Source of the DNA: Stenotrophomonas sp. PS02289
GTDB taxonomy: Bacteria > Pseudomonadota > Gammaproteobacteria > Xanthomonadales > Xanthomonadaceae
Assembly (NCBI RefSeq): GCF_029960115.1
Contig: NZ_JASCOZ010000001.1
Span: 1 to 64,000, forward strand
Length of the DNA: 64,000 nt
Direction: 5' to 3'
In this document: positions 32,906 to 41,202 of the stretch, one piece after another
Layout of the letters: each line of letters opens with the position of its first letter
Numbering within the stretch: the first letter of the stretch is position 1
Notes under the pieces: model-generated
What the model was told of the DNA's origin: nothing
The model's input: the letters and a program-made list of their open reading frames with translations, nothing else
The model's database searches: none
Position numbers and translations under genes: made by a program

Positions 32906-35554
32906 ATGACCGCATCCGCCAAAATCACCACCTCCCAAATCCGCAGCGACTTCCTTGAATTCTTCAAGGGCAAGGGCCACACCATCGTGCCGTCGGCCCC
33001 GCTGGTGCCGGGCAACGACCCGACCCTGATGTTCACCAATTCCGGCATGGTGCAGTTCAAGGACGTGTTCCTTGGCGCGGAAAAGCGCAGCTATGTGCGC
33101 GCGGCCGACGTACAGCGCTGCCTGCGCGCCGGCGGGAAGCACAACGACCTGGACCAGGTCGGCTATACCGCCCGCCACCACACCTTCTTTGAAATGCTGG
33201 GCAACTGGTCGTTCGGCGACTACTTCAAGAAGGACGCCATCGCCTGGGCCTGGGAGCTGCTGACCCAGGTCTGGAAGCTGCCAGCCGAGCGTCTGCTGGT
33301 GACCGTGTACCACACCGACGACGAAGCCTACGCGCTGTGGCGCGACATGGTCGGCATCCCCGAAGAGCGCATTGTGCGCATCGGCGACAACAAGGGTGCG
33401 CCGTTCGCGTCGGACAACTTCTGGCAGATGGCCGAGACCGGCCCGTGCGGTCCGTGCACCGAAATCTTCTACGACCACGGTGAGCACATCGCTGGCGGCC
33501 CCCCGGGCTCGCCGGATGAAGACGGCGATCGCTTCATCGAGATCTGGAACCTGGTGTTCATGCAGTTCGACCGCCAGCCCGACAGCACGCTGGTGCCGCT
33601 GCCGGCACCGTGCGTCGACACCGGCATGGGCCTGGAGCGTCTCACCGCGATCCTGCAGCACGTGCACACCAACTATGAGATCGACCTGTTCCAGGCGCTG
33701 ATCCGCAAGGCCAGCGAACTGACCGGCATGGCCGATCTGGAAAACAAGTCGCTGCGCGTCATCGCCGACCACATCCGCGCCTGCTCGTTCCTGATCGTGG
33801 ACGGCGTGCTGCCCTCCAACGAGGGCCGCGGCTATGTGCTGCGCCGGATCATCCGTCGCGCGCTGCGCCACGGCTGGATGCTGGGCGTGCGCCAGCCGTT
33901 CTTCAGCAAGCTGGTGCCGACCCTGGTCGAGCAAATGGGCGAAGCCTATCCGGACCTGCCGCCCCAGGCCGACACCGTCATGCGCGCCCTGCAGGCTGAG
34001 GAAGAGCGCTTTGCGCAGACCCTCGACTCGGGCATGAAGATCTTCGACGAGGTCGCTGCACAGGTGACCGACGGCATCATTCCCGGTGCAGACGCCTTCC
34101 GACTGTACGACACCTATGGGTTCCCGCTCGACCTCACCCAGGACATCGCGCGCGAGCGCGACCTGGTGGTGGATACGGTTGGCTTCGATGCCGCGATGGA
34201 GAAGCAGCGCGAGGCAGGCCGCACCGGCGGCAAGGGCGGCGGCGGCGTGGTTCTCTCTGCCGAACTGGTCGCCACCCTCAAGCCCACGGTGTTCCTGGGC
34301 TACGACCGTCTGCAGGCCGAAGGCCTCACTGTGGTTGCTCTGCTGAAGGACGGTCGTCCGGTGCAGAGTGCACAGAACGGTGATTCGGTGATCGTCCTCA
34401 CCGACCAGACCCCGTTCTATGCGGAATCCGGCGGCCAGGTCGGTGATATCGGCACGCTCACCGGCAACGGTGTGCAGTTGGCCATCAGCGACACCCAGAA
34501 GTTCGCTGGCCAGTTCCATGGCCATGTCGGCCAGATTTCCAGTGGCAGCCTGAAGGTCGGCGACGTGCTCAGCGGTCAGGTCGACGCGGCACGCCGTGGG
34601 GCCACCATCCTGAATCACTCCGCGACCCACCTGCTGCACGCCGCCCTGCGCGAAGTGCTGGGCACCCATGTGCAGCAGAAGGGCTCGCTGGTCGCGCCGG
34701 ACCGCCTGCGCTTCGACTTCTCGCACTTCGCCCCGATCAGCGCCGACGACCTGGCCGTGATCGAGCGCAAGGTCAACGAGCAGGTCCGCGTCAACAATGC
34801 GGTTGAAGTGCACAACATGGCCATGCAGGAAGCGCTGGACTTCGGCGCGATGGCACTGTTCGGCGAGAAGTACGGCGAAAACGTGCGCGTGCTGAAGATG
34901 GGCGACTACTCCACCGAACTGTGTGGTGGCACCCACGTCAGCCGCACTGGCGACATCGGTCTGTTCAAGATCACCTCCGAAAGCGGCATCCAGTCCGGCG
35001 TGCGCCGCATTGAAGCGGTGACCGGGCAGGGCGCGCTGGACTACGTCAGCCATGAAGAGGCGCAGCTGGCCGAAGCGGCCGCGCTGCTGGGCGGTGCGGC
35101 CAGCGACGTGGTCGAGAAGATCCGCCAGCTGGGCGAACGCCAGAAGAAGCTGGAACGCGAACTGGAATCCCTGAAGGCCAAGCAGGCCGCCGGTGCCACC
35201 GCCGACCTCGGCGGCTCGGCCGTGGAGGTGAACGGTGTGAAGATCCTGGCCGTGCGCCTGGAGGGCTTCGACGCCAAGGCCCTGCGCGATGCGATGGACC
35301 GCCTGAAGCAGCAACTGGTCAATACCGTCATCGTGTTGGCCGGTGCCCAGGACGGCAAGGTCTCACTTGTTGCCGGTGTGAACGGCAGCGCAATGGGCAA
35401 GGTCAAGGCCGGGGAACTGTTGTCCCATATCGCCGGTCAGATCGGGGGCAAGGGCGGCGGCCGCCCGGACCTCGCCCAGGGTGGTGGTGAGGACGGGCCC
35501 GCCCTTGCCTCGGCCCTTGCCGGGGTCGTTGACTGGGTAACCCCCCGTATCTGA
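32906..35554 (+). CDS. alaS: Alanyl-tRNA synthetase
   Basis: An 882-residue class II synthetase. It has the catalytic domain (MTNSGM-type motif seen as [16 protein letters not shown], then [18 protein letters not shown]), the anticodon-independent tRNA-recognition domain, the editing domain with zinc-binding [11 protein letters not shown] and [13 protein letters not shown], and a C-terminal coiled coil plus C-Ala domain ([15 protein letters not shown]). Length and all motifs are normal. alaS-csrA is a conserved order in gammaproteobacteria. Confidence 0.97.
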   Translation: MTASAKITTSQIRSDFLEFFKGKGHTIVPSAPLVPGNDPTLMFTNSGMVQFKDVFLGAEKRSYVRAADVQRCLRAGGKHNDLDQVGYTARHHTFFEMLGNWSFGDYFKKDAIAWAWELLTQVWKLPAERLLVTVYHTDDEAYALWRDMVGIPEERIVRIGDNKGAPFASDNFWQMAETGPCGPCTEIFYDHGEHIAGGPPGSPDEDGDRFIEIWNLVFMQFDRQPDSTLVPLPAPCVDTGMGLERLTAILQHVHTNYEIDLFQALIRKASELTGMADLENKSLRVIADHIRACSFLIVDGVLPSNEGRGYVLRRIIRRALRHGWMLGVRQPFFSKLVPTLVEQMGEAYPDLPPQADTVMRALQAEEERFAQTLDSGMKIFDEVAAQVTDGIIPGADAFRLYDTYGFPLDLTQDIARERDLVVDTVGFDAAMEKQREAGRTGGKGGGGVVLSAELVATLKPTVFLGYDRLQAEGLTVVALLKDGRPVQSAQNGDSVIVLTDQTPFYAESGGQVGDIGTLTGNGVQLAISDTQKFAGQFHGHVGQISSGSLKVGDVLSGQVDAARRGATILNHSATHLLHAALREVLGTHVQQKGSLVAPDRLRFDFSHFAPISADDLAVIERKVNEQVRVNNAVEVHNMAMQEALDFGAMALFGEKYGENVRVLKMGDYSTELCGGTHVSRTGDIGLFKITSESGIQSGVRRIEAVTGQGALDYVSHEEAQLAEAAALLGGAASDVVEKIRQLGERQKKLERELESLKAKQAAGATADLGGSAVEVNGVKILAVRLEGFDAKALRDAMDRLKQQLVNTVIVLAGAQDGKVSLVAGVNGSAMGKVKAGELLSHIAGQIGGKGGGRPDLAQGGGEDGPALASALAGVVDWVTPRI

Positions 35555-35651
35555 ACATTCTGAAGCCTCCGCTCCTTGATGGGGCGGGAGGCCAGACGGT
35601 AATATGGCTAATCCTTTTCCCTTTGTCGTGGCGTTCCTTGGCTGGACGTCA

Positions 35652-35675
35652 AACCGGTGGGAAAAACCACCGGTT
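35652..35675 (+). promoter_or_regulatory. Hairpin with GGA at the loop in the csrA leader
   Basis: A nine-base stem AACCGGTGG / CCACCGGTT with loop GAAAAA places a GGA across the stem-loop junction; the ribosome site four bases later contains a second GGA (35680-35682). Paired GGA motifs near the ribosome site are the usual target of CsrA, so autorepression is plausible. Confidence 0.5.
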
Positions 35676-35693
35676 CTTGGAGACTAAAAAACA

Positions 35694-35897
35694 ATGTTGA
35701 TCCTGACTCGCCGTGTTGGCGAAACCCTGAAGATCGGCGATGACGTCAGCGTCACCGTGCTCGGCGTCAAGGGCAATCAGGTGCGTATCGGTATCACCGC
35801 TCCGAAGGATGTGGCCGTGCACCGCGAAGAAATCTACGAGCGCATCCAGCGCGGCGACCAGCCGAATGTATCCGGCGGCGAAGATTCTTCGAATTAA
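35694..35897 (+). CDS. csrA: Carbon storage regulator CsrA (RsmA)
   Basis: A 67-residue dimeric RNA-binding global regulator acting on GGA motifs of mRNA leaders. [20 protein letters not shown] with the key Arg in the N-terminal part, [20 protein letters not shown] with the second key Arg, and the short C-terminal tail are all typical. The ATG follows a GGAG at 11 bases. It is next to tRNA-Ser(GCU), as in many gammaproteobacteria. Confidence 0.97.
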   Translation: MLILTRRVGETLKIGDDVSVTVLGVKGNQVRIGITAPKDVAVHREEIYERIQRGDQPNVSGGEDSSN

Positions 35898-35898
35898 G

Positions 35899-35971
35899 GC
35901 TTTACCTCGGGGTGTGATTAACGTTATTCTTCACGCCCCCGCTGAGACGTAACACCGCAGCGAGGTAAGCC
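35899..35971. other. Nested inverted repeats between csrA and tRNA-Ser
   Basis: Outer arms GGCTTTACCTCG (35899-35910) and CGAGGTAAGCC (35961-35971) pair with one bulge. An inner stem GGGGTGTGA (35910-35918) and TCACGCCCC (35932-35940) sits inside. The structure ends nine bases before the tRNA and may be a csrA terminator or a tRNA processing structure. Confidence 0.45.
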
Positions 35972-35979
35972 AGATTTCT

Positions 35980-36072
35980 GGAGTGGTGCCCGAGTGGCTG
36001 AAGGGGCTCCCCTGCTAAGGGAGTATAGGGCCAAAAACTCTATCGAGGGTTCGAATCCCTCCCACTCCGCCA
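35980..36072 (+). tRNA. tRNA-Ser (anticodon GCT)
   Basis: A 93-base class II tRNA. The acceptor stem GGAGTGG pairs with CCACTCC, the D-loop region is CCCGAGTGGCTGAAGG, the anticodon GCT is at 36014-36016, a long variable arm follows, the T-loop is GGTTCGAATCC, and CCA is encoded at the 3' end. It reads AGC and AGT codons. A terminator follows within ten bases. Confidence 0.96.
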
Positions 36073-36081
36073 GAGTTACAG

Positions 36082-36109
36082 AAAAGCCCCTGGAAACAGG
36101 GGCTTTTTT
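36082..36109 (+). terminator. Rho-independent terminator after tRNA-Ser
   Basis: AAAAGCCCCTG, loop GAAA, CAGGGGCTTTTTT. It closes the csrA-tRNA region. Confidence 0.93.
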
Positions 36110-36142
36110 GTTGCCTGCGATTTTTGCGCGCGTTGCGGGCCT

Positions 36143-36167
36143 GTACCACGCAGGGCGTGGTACCTAC
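36143..36167 (-). repeat. SMAG palindrome (GTACCACG type)
   Basis: On the reverse strand it begins GTAGGTACCACGCCCTGCGT and closes its own palindrome. The same unit occurs at 61673-61697, so one copy lies at each end of the region that runs from the signalling genes to the giant exoprotein gene. Confidence 0.8.
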
Positions 36168-36186
36168 GGGTATGCCATCAGCGCTC

Positions 36187-36204
36187 CGGTCATCACGCTG
36201 AAAT
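36187..36204 (+). promoter_or_regulatory. Pho-box-like direct repeat upstream of the signalling operon
   Basis: CGGTCAT, a four-base spacer, then CTGAAAT match the two half-sites of the PhoB box (CTGTCAT, CTGTMAY) at 12 of 14 positions with the right spacing. It ends 62 bases before the first gene of the signalling trio. The call rests on pattern only. Confidence 0.4.
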
Positions 36205-36266
36205 CTTCCCTGCCTAATGTTCCAGACTGCCTGCCGATCAAAGGCCCAGGCATTACCGAGGATCAT

Positions 36267-36938
36267 GTGCTTACGTTCAGGGGGCTTGATGGACGCCATG
36301 CTGTCCTGTGCATCGTGCTGCTCTGTGCGTGGCTGGGGCCCGTGCAGGCGTTCGCGCGTGCCCTCGAGCGCGACTTCGATCTGCCCGAACAATCGTTGGA
36401 ACGCGCGCTGGAACAGTTCAGCGTGGTCTCGGGGTGGTCGGTGATGTATCCCGCCTCCCTCGCCGATGGGCGTACCAGCCGGGCGGTGCGCGGGGTGATG
36501 TTGCCTGCGCTGGCCCTTCAGCAATTGCTGGAAGACACTGGGTTGGAGGCACAGACCGTGGCGGATGACCGGGTGGTGCTGCGCGAACGCGCGGGCACCC
36601 CGCTTGCGGCGGCCCCTGGCCCGGCCTCCGACGATCGCCGCCGGCGTTTTGGCCAGGTCCAGCACGCCCTGCGTCGCGCGTTCTGTGACGATCCCCTGCT
36701 GCGGCCCGGCGATTACCGGGCGGAGCTGGCGTTCCACGTCACCGCCGATGGCCGCGTGGATCAGCCCGAGCTGCGGACGGGGACCGGCGAGGCCCGCCGC
36801 GACCAGCGCCTGCTCCAGACCATCGGCGACCTGCAACTGCCCGCGGCCGCGGCGGACCTCCCGCAGCCGATCCGTCTTCACATTCAACCCGTGCCGGAGG
36901 GCCGCGACTGCGGCTCGTCACGGCAACCCTCTCCGTGA
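36267..36938 (+). CDS. Periplasmic STN-TonB-C signalling protein (VreA-like)
   Basis: A 223-residue protein with a signal peptide (VLCIVLLCAWLGPVQAFA, cleavage near residue 30), then an STN domain (about 33-88; DFDLPEQSLERALEQFSVVSG, split as DFDLPEQSLERALEQ and FSVVSGWSVMYP), a short linker, and a TonB C-terminal-like domain (about 115-205; YRAELAFHVTADGRVDQPEL). STN domains normally sit at the N-terminus of TonB-dependent receptors and talk to a FecR partner; here there is no beta-barrel. This layout matches P. aeruginosa VreA as I remember it. The start is GTG with GAGG five bases upstream. The sigma factor gene follows after 16 bases. Confidence 0.78.
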   Translation: MLTFRGLDGRHAVLCIVLLCAWLGPVQAFARALERDFDLPEQSLERALEQFSVVSGWSVMYPASLADGRTSRAVRGVMLPALALQQLLEDTGLEAQTVADDRVVLRERAGTPLAAAPGPASDDRRRRFGQVQHALRRAFCDDPLLRPGDYRAELAFHVTADGRVDQPELRTGTGEARRDQRLLQTIGDLQLPAAAADLPQPIRLHIQPVPEGRDCGSSRQPSP

Positions 36939-36954
36939 CGCCAAGGACCTGATC

Positions 36955-37485
36955 ATGAATGACAGTACGGCCGGAACCGTTGACCTCAGGGACTATCTGC
37001 TGGGCACCTACGACGAACTCAAGCGCCGGCTGGTACGCCGTCTGGGCTCGGACGATCTGGCGGGCGACGCGCTGCAGGACACCTGGATGCGGCTGGATGC
37101 GCGCCGTGACCGCCTCGACCCGGTGCAGAATCCGGCCGCTTACCTGCTGCGCATGGCCATGAACACCGTCGTCGACCGTCAGCGTGCCGACCACCGGCTG
37201 ATGCAACTGGACGAAGTGAGCGCCCTGATGGAGCTGGCCGACCCGGCCCCGGGCCCGGCGCAGAATGCCGAGAACGACTTCGCGGTGCAGGACATGCTGG
37301 CGCTGCTTCAGCGCATGCCCGAGCGCCGCCGCCGCATCCTTCTGGCGATCCGGGTGGAAGGCCTGCAGCAGCGCGATGTGGCGGATCGCCTGGGCGTATC
37401 GCTGCGGCTGGTGCAGCGCGAGCTCAAGGCCGCCCAGGAATATCTGGCTGCACGCAGCGCCGATGGTCGGCCTGTGCGGTTCTGA
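36955..37485 (+). CDS. FecI-type ECF sigma factor (VreI-like)
   Basis: A 176-residue RNA polymerase sigma factor with region 2 (about 10-75; LRDYLLGTYDELKRRLVRRL, GDALQDTWMRL) and region 4 (about 115-168; ERRRRILLAIRVEGLQQRDV then ADRLGVSLRLVQREL). The order with an STN protein and a FecR regulator marks it as an iron-starvation-type or cell-surface-signalling sigma factor. Likely targets are the adjoining secretion genes, by analogy with VreI controlling hxc genes in Pseudomonas; no promoter motif was verified. Confidence 0.88.
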   Translation: MNDSTAGTVDLRDYLLGTYDELKRRLVRRLGSDDLAGDALQDTWMRLDARRDRLDPVQNPAAYLLRMAMNTVVDRQRADHRLMQLDEVSALMELADPAPGPAQNAENDFAVQDMLALLQRMPERRRRILLAIRVEGLQQRDVADRLGVSLRLVQRELKAAQEYLAARSADGRPVRF

Positions 37486-37556
37486 GCGGCGGCGTCCGTC
37501 TACACTTTGACGCCACCTTCGGAACCCTGCACCGCGCAGGGATGGCCTGACCTGCG

Positions 37557-38534
37557 ATGGATGCTGACCCCACGCCGCACCGTGACATCGACGCTGTCGA
37601 GCGCCAGGCGCAGGCCTGGCTGGTGCAGCTCACCTCCGGTGAGCTGACGGCCGCGCAAGGCGAGCAGTTCCGGCAATGGTGCCAGGACCCCGTGCACCGC
37701 GACGCCTTTGCGCGTGCGCGCCGTCAATGGGACCAGATTGCCGAGGCCGGAAAGCTGCTGCAGCCCGGTCCACTGCAACGTACCCCCGCTGATGACCGTC
37801 GGCGTTGGAGCCGACGCGCGTTTCTGGGCGCGGCGATGGCCGCGCCGGCCAGCCTTGCCGTGGTGGCCGCGCTGCATCCGCCGCTGGGCCTGTGGCCCTC
37901 GGTGAACGCCCTGGCGGCCGATTTCCACACCGGCACCGGCGAGCGCCAGCGGGTGCAGCCGCTGCCGCATGTGCAGATGGACATGGACACGCGCACCAGC
38001 GTGCGGCGTCGCCCGGATGCGGGCACCCCTGTGCTGGAACTGGTGGAAGGCCAGATCGCGCTGCAGAGCAGCGGCGGTACCGGGCTCACCCTGATGGCCG
38101 GTTCCGGAAAGATCCTCGCCGATGCGCGTCCGGCTTCTTTCGACGTGCGCTGCATTGACGGCCAGGTCCGCGTGACCTGCCTCAGCGGCATGCTGCGCAT
38201 CGAACACCCGCAGGGGCGCATGCAACTGCAGAACGGACAGCAGGTCCGCTACGACACGCAGATGAGTGGTGTGGTGTCAGATGCCGTGGTCTCCGAAGTG
38301 TCGGCGTGGACCAGTGGCATGCTGGTGTTCCGGCGCGCGCCACTGTCGGACGTGGTGGACGAGATCAATCGCTATCGGCGTGGCCGGGTGGTACTGCGCG
38401 GCGAGCGGCTGGCACGCGAGCCGGTCAGCGGACGCTTCGGCATTGATGACCCGGACGCCGCGCTGGAGCAGCTCCGGCTCAGCCTGTCGCTGGACATCCA
38501 GCGGTTCCCGGGCGGCATCGTGGTACTGGGGTAG
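37557..38534 (+). CDS. FecR-type anti-sigma factor (VreR-like)
   Basis: A 325-residue inner-membrane regulator. The cytoplasmic DUF4880 anti-sigma region (about 10-60; AQAWLVQLTSGELTAAQGEQ) is followed by one membrane span (about 87-107; AFLGAAMAAPASLAVVAAL), then a FecR periplasmic domain with DVRCIDGQVRVTCLSG and a C-terminal STN-interacting domain (APLSDVVDEINRYRRGRVVL). It binds the sigma factor until an STN domain relays a signal. The presumed STN partner is the soluble protein two genes upstream, since no receptor is encoded nearby. Confidence 0.88.
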   Translation: MDADPTPHRDIDAVERQAQAWLVQLTSGELTAAQGEQFRQWCQDPVHRDAFARARRQWDQIAEAGKLLQPGPLQRTPADDRRRWSRRAFLGAAMAAPASLAVVAALHPPLGLWPSVNALAADFHTGTGERQRVQPLPHVQMDMDTRTSVRRRPDAGTPVLELVEGQIALQSSGGTGLTLMAGSGKILADARPASFDVRCIDGQVRVTCLSGMLRIEHPQGRMQLQNGQQVRYDTQMSGVVSDAVVSEVSAWTSGMLVFRRAPLSDVVDEINRYRRGRVVLRGERLAREPVSGRFGIDDPDAALEQLRLSLSLDIQRFPGGIVVLG

Positions 38535-38583
38535 GGCAGGGCAACCTGTCCGGTGGCATCAATCTGCAAGGACGGAGTCATGG

Positions 38584-39132
38584 ATGCGGAATGAGTCGGT
38601 CGGACTGGTCGATCTGCGGCGTAACCTGTCGGCATTGCTGGAGACCACGCGTCTTCAGCCGCTGATGGTGCATCGCTACGGTACGCCATGGGCGTACGTG
38701 GTGTCCGATGCGCAGTGGCGGCAGCATCGGGTGCAGCTGGAGTTCGACCCCAGCGGTCATCCGCTGGCCCGGCTGCAACAGCTGCAGCGCGACCTGCTGC
38801 CGTTGCCCGAAGGCGGTGGTCTGTCGCCGGCAGCCTGCGCGCGTGCGTTGATCCTGCAGGCCATCTACGGCTTCGACGACATCGGCGAGCTGCACGAACA
38901 CCTCTGCTTCGACCGCCTGCTGCACTGGTTTGTCGATGGCGGCGGTGCTGGAGCCGAGCCGTGGCAGGTGCCCGAGCTGCGCCAGGCCATTGCCACATTC
39001 ATGGACGACACACCGGCGATGGCCGCGTTGTTCCGGTTGCTCGGTCGCGATGACGTCGTCGCCATTGCGGTGGCCTGCGGTGGGCAGCGTCGCGAGACGG
39101 GTGCAGTTTTCAAGGCGATGACCGGCCCGTGA
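38584..39132 (+). CDS. PhdA-like protein 1: Phd-antitoxin-like N-terminus, DUF772-like C-terminus
   Basis: A 182-residue protein. Residues 4-45 (SVGLVDLRRNLSALLE, then LMVHRYGTPWAYVVSDAQW) look like the Phd/YefM DNA-binding antitoxin fold. Residues 80-150 (ALILQAIYGFDDIGELHEHL, FDRLLHWFVD, and a Trp followed by VPELRQAI) resemble the N-terminal DUF772 part of IS5-type transposases, but there is no DDE catalytic domain and no toxin partner. It resembles the gene immediately downstream along its full length. P. aeruginosa PhdA (PA0691), near the hxc locus, is the likely homologue from memory. Start chosen by GGAG six bases upstream. Confidence 0.7.
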   Translation: MRNESVGLVDLRRNLSALLETTRLQPLMVHRYGTPWAYVVSDAQWRQHRVQLEFDPSGHPLARLQQLQRDLLPLPEGGGLSPAACARALILQAIYGFDDIGELHEHLCFDRLLHWFVDGGGAGAEPWQVPELRQAIATFMDDTPAMAALFRLLGRDDVVAIAVACGGQRRETGAVFKAMTGP

Positions 39133-39249
39133 CGCGTTCGTGGGTTGCCGCTGTGCGTCACGGATCGGCATCTTGCCTGTCGTAATTCGTCGTTGACCGC
39201 CGTCTTGCAGTAGTACGGCATCGTGGCATGCCGGCGGCGGAGACGTGCG

Positions 39250-39792
39250 ATGGTGCCTGAAGGACGCAAGGTCAGCATGTTGGATCTGGACCGTCATCTG
39301 AGCCAGGTTCTTGAACAGGCGCGGGACGCGCCGGTGTGCGTGCAGCGCTACGGCCACCCCTGGGTGTGGCTGCTGTCCTCCGATGCCTGGTTCCAGGCCA
39401 CGCGCTGGGCGGCACTGGACACCCGCGAACATCCGCTGATGCGGCTGCGCGACGCAGTTGACCCGCTGCTGGGCAGCTGGCCCTCGCACGCCATGCCCGC
39501 GCCGGATCGAGGCCTGCGTCAATGGCAGCGCGCTGCGTTGCTGGTGCAGCTGCGCGCGCTGGACGACCTGCAGCGCCTGCACGACGGACTTCGCTTCAAC
39601 GTGTTGTACCGCGACTTCGTTGGCATCGATGAGGCCAGTGCGTGGTCGCTGGCTGAATGCCGTGCCTTGCTTGAATCGCTTCAACAGCCCGCATTGCAGC
39701 ACTGCGTTGACGCTGCTTTGGGCGTGGCCCCCGCCATTCTGGTGAATGCGGCGCGCTGTCGCCGCGGTATCCGCCAATGTTTATCGAACTGA
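39250..39792 (+). CDS. PhdA-like protein 2, paralogue of the preceding gene
   Basis: A 180-residue protein similar along its length to the gene before it. Shared blocks are the Phd-like DLDRHLSQVLEQARDAPVCV and VQRYGHPWVWLLSSDAWFQ, the HPLMRLRD segment, and the transposase-N-terminal-like RAALLVQLRALDDLQRLHDG and LYRDFVGID with a following SAWSLAECRALLESL. No catalytic DDE residues or toxin gene are seen. The two genes look like a tandem duplication that has diverged. A GGAG lies eight bases before the ATG; two nearby in-frame ATGs are alternatives. gspG follows after 55 bases. Confidence 0.7.
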   Translation: MVPEGRKVSMLDLDRHLSQVLEQARDAPVCVQRYGHPWVWLLSSDAWFQATRWAALDTREHPLMRLRDAVDPLLGSWPSHAMPAPDRGLRQWQRAALLVQLRALDDLQRLHDGLRFNVLYRDFVGIDEASAWSLAECRALLESLQQPALQHCVDAALGVAPAILVNAARCRRGIRQCLSN

Positions 39793-39847
39793 CACATGCA
39801 GGACCGACGATGGTGGCGCGGTCTCTTCCAGGAAGATTGAGGACGAC

Positions 39848-40288
39848 ATGATGGGCAGCAGGGTTCGCAACCGCAGCAAACGCCAGCACGGCTTCAGCCT
39901 GCTGGAGATCATGGTGGTCGTGGTGATCATCGGCATTCTGGCCGCGCTGATCGTGCCGCGCCTGATGGACCGGCCCGACCAGGCCCGTGTGGTCGCCGCG
40001 CGCCAGGACATCGCCGCGTTGATGCAGGCGTTGAAGCTGTATCGCCTGGACAACGGCCGTTACCCCAGTGGCGAACAAGGGCTGCAGGCCTTGATGAAGC
40101 CGCCGGGCAACACCGGTGGCATGCCGGTGGGCCCGTATCTGGAACGTCTGCCCAACGACCCGTGGGGTGCACCTTACCAGTACGCGAATCCGGGCCAGCA
40201 CGGTGAGATCGACGTGTTCTCGTTCGGTGCGGACGGCAAGGCGGATGGCGATGCAGGTGACAGCGACATCGGCTCCTGGCAGCTCTGA
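39848..40288 (+). CDS. gspG: Type II secretion major pseudopilin GspG
   Basis: A 146-residue pseudopilin forming the main fibre of the type II secretion pseudopilus. The prepilin site is HGFSLLEIMVVVVIIGIL with the conserved Glu at +5, followed by the GspG calcium-region pattern YRLDNGRYPSGEQGLQALM and ending in FGADGKADGDAGDSDIGSW. A prepilin peptidase must come from elsewhere in the genome. Two adjacent ATGs are possible starts. It heads the forward T2SS operon. Confidence 0.95.
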   Translation: MMGSRVRNRSKRQHGFSLLEIMVVVVIIGILAALIVPRLMDRPDQARVVAARQDIAALMQALKLYRLDNGRYPSGEQGLQALMKPPGNTGGMPVGPYLERLPNDPWGAPYQYANPGQHGEIDVFSFGADGKADGDAGDSDIGSWQL

Positions 40289-40299
40289 GGCCATCCTCC

Positions 40300-41202
40300 A
40301 TGCGCGCAGCACGACAACGTGCAGGCCGTTCCCCACGCCACCAACGCGGCATGGCGGTGATCGTGGCCATGCTGGTGGTAGCGATCGTGGCGGTGATCGC
40401 CGCGGGACTGATCCTGCGCCAGTCCACCGCGTTGCGCACGCTGCGCGGCGAACAACTGCGCGCGCAGGTCAGCCTGGCGGTGGACGCCGCGACCGAACGC
40501 GCGTCGCAGCAGCTGCGCGAGGATGCAGCCGAGCAGATCACCACCGTGGCGGGCGGGCTCTGGTCGCGGCCGATCGCATTGCAGTCCCCCTTGCCGGTGC
40601 AGCTGCAGCTGCGTGATGCACAGGCGCTGTTCAACCTGCACAACCTGGTGCGCAACGGTCGCCCGGATGCGCACGCCCAAGCTGTGCTGGAACGCGTCTG
40701 TGCACAGCAGGGCATCGCCCCGGCAACGTGCGCACAGGTACGCGACTTCATGCTGGCGCGCATCGGTGGCGGCGCGCCGCTGCCGCGCGATGTACATGGC
40801 GTGTTGGCGCTGGCCGTGCCCGAGGGCGACCCGGGGCAGATGCAGGCACTGGCCCAGGTGGTCACTCTGCTGCCCCGCGACACCCTGCTCAACGCCAACA
40901 CCAGCACGGCCGCATTGCTGGCCACCGAGCTGCCCGACACCGACGTGTCGCGTTTGCAGGCCTTGCTGGGCGAACGCGACGCCGGCCGCTACTTCCTCAA
41001 TCGAGGCGACATCGAGTTCCGGTTGAAGGTCCCGCAGGCACAGATGGTGGAAACGCAGGTGGGCATTCACAGCGAATGGTTCCTCGCCGAAGGCAGCGTG
41101 CAGGCCGATACAGCAAGCGTGCCCTTCCAGGCGCTGATCTGGCGCGAACATCGCGACCCCGGCGTACGCGTGCAACGCATGTGGACAAGGATTGGATCAT
41201 GA
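40300..41202 (+). CDS. gspK: Type II secretion minor pseudopilin GspK
   Basis: A 300-residue minor pseudopilin, the tip subunit. The N-terminus RGMAVIVAMLVVAIVAVIAA is prepilin-like, and the body has the LRDAQALFNLHNLVRN motif and the helical GspK insert. Its stop codon overlaps the gspL start by three bases. In most T2SS operons gspH-I-J lie before gspK; here they are more than 20 kb away on the other strand. Confidence 0.92.
   Translation: MRAARQRAGRSPRHQRGMAVIVAMLVVAIVAVIAAGLILRQSTALRTLRGEQLRAQVSLAVDAATERASQQLREDAAEQITTVAGGLWSRPIALQSPLPVQLQLRDAQALFNLHNLVRNGRPDAHAQAVLERVCAQQGIAPATCAQVRDFMLARIGGGAPLPRDVHGVLALAVPEGDPGQMQALAQVVTLLPRDTLLNANTSTAALLATELPDTDVSRLQALLGERDAGRYFLNRGDIEFRLKVPQAQMVETQVGIHSEWFLAEGSVQADTASVPFQALIWREHRDPGVRVQRMWTRIGS

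Noticed and set aside
32762-35314. 850-codon reverse frame over alaS
   Set aside because: Shadow of alaS; the alanyl-tRNA synthetase motifs are all on the forward strand.
36267-36938. The STN protein as a truncated TonB-dependent receptor
   Set aside because: After the STN domain comes a complete TonB-C-like domain and a clean stop; no plug or barrel remains are seen before the sigma gene.
38584-39792. The PhdA-like pair as an insertion sequence
   Set aside because: There are no terminal inverted repeats, target duplications or DDE catalytic domain, and both genes share the GC content of the locus.
38584-39792. The PhdA-like pair as a toxin-antitoxin module
   Set aside because: Both genes are the same kind of protein; no Doc, RelE or other toxin follows.
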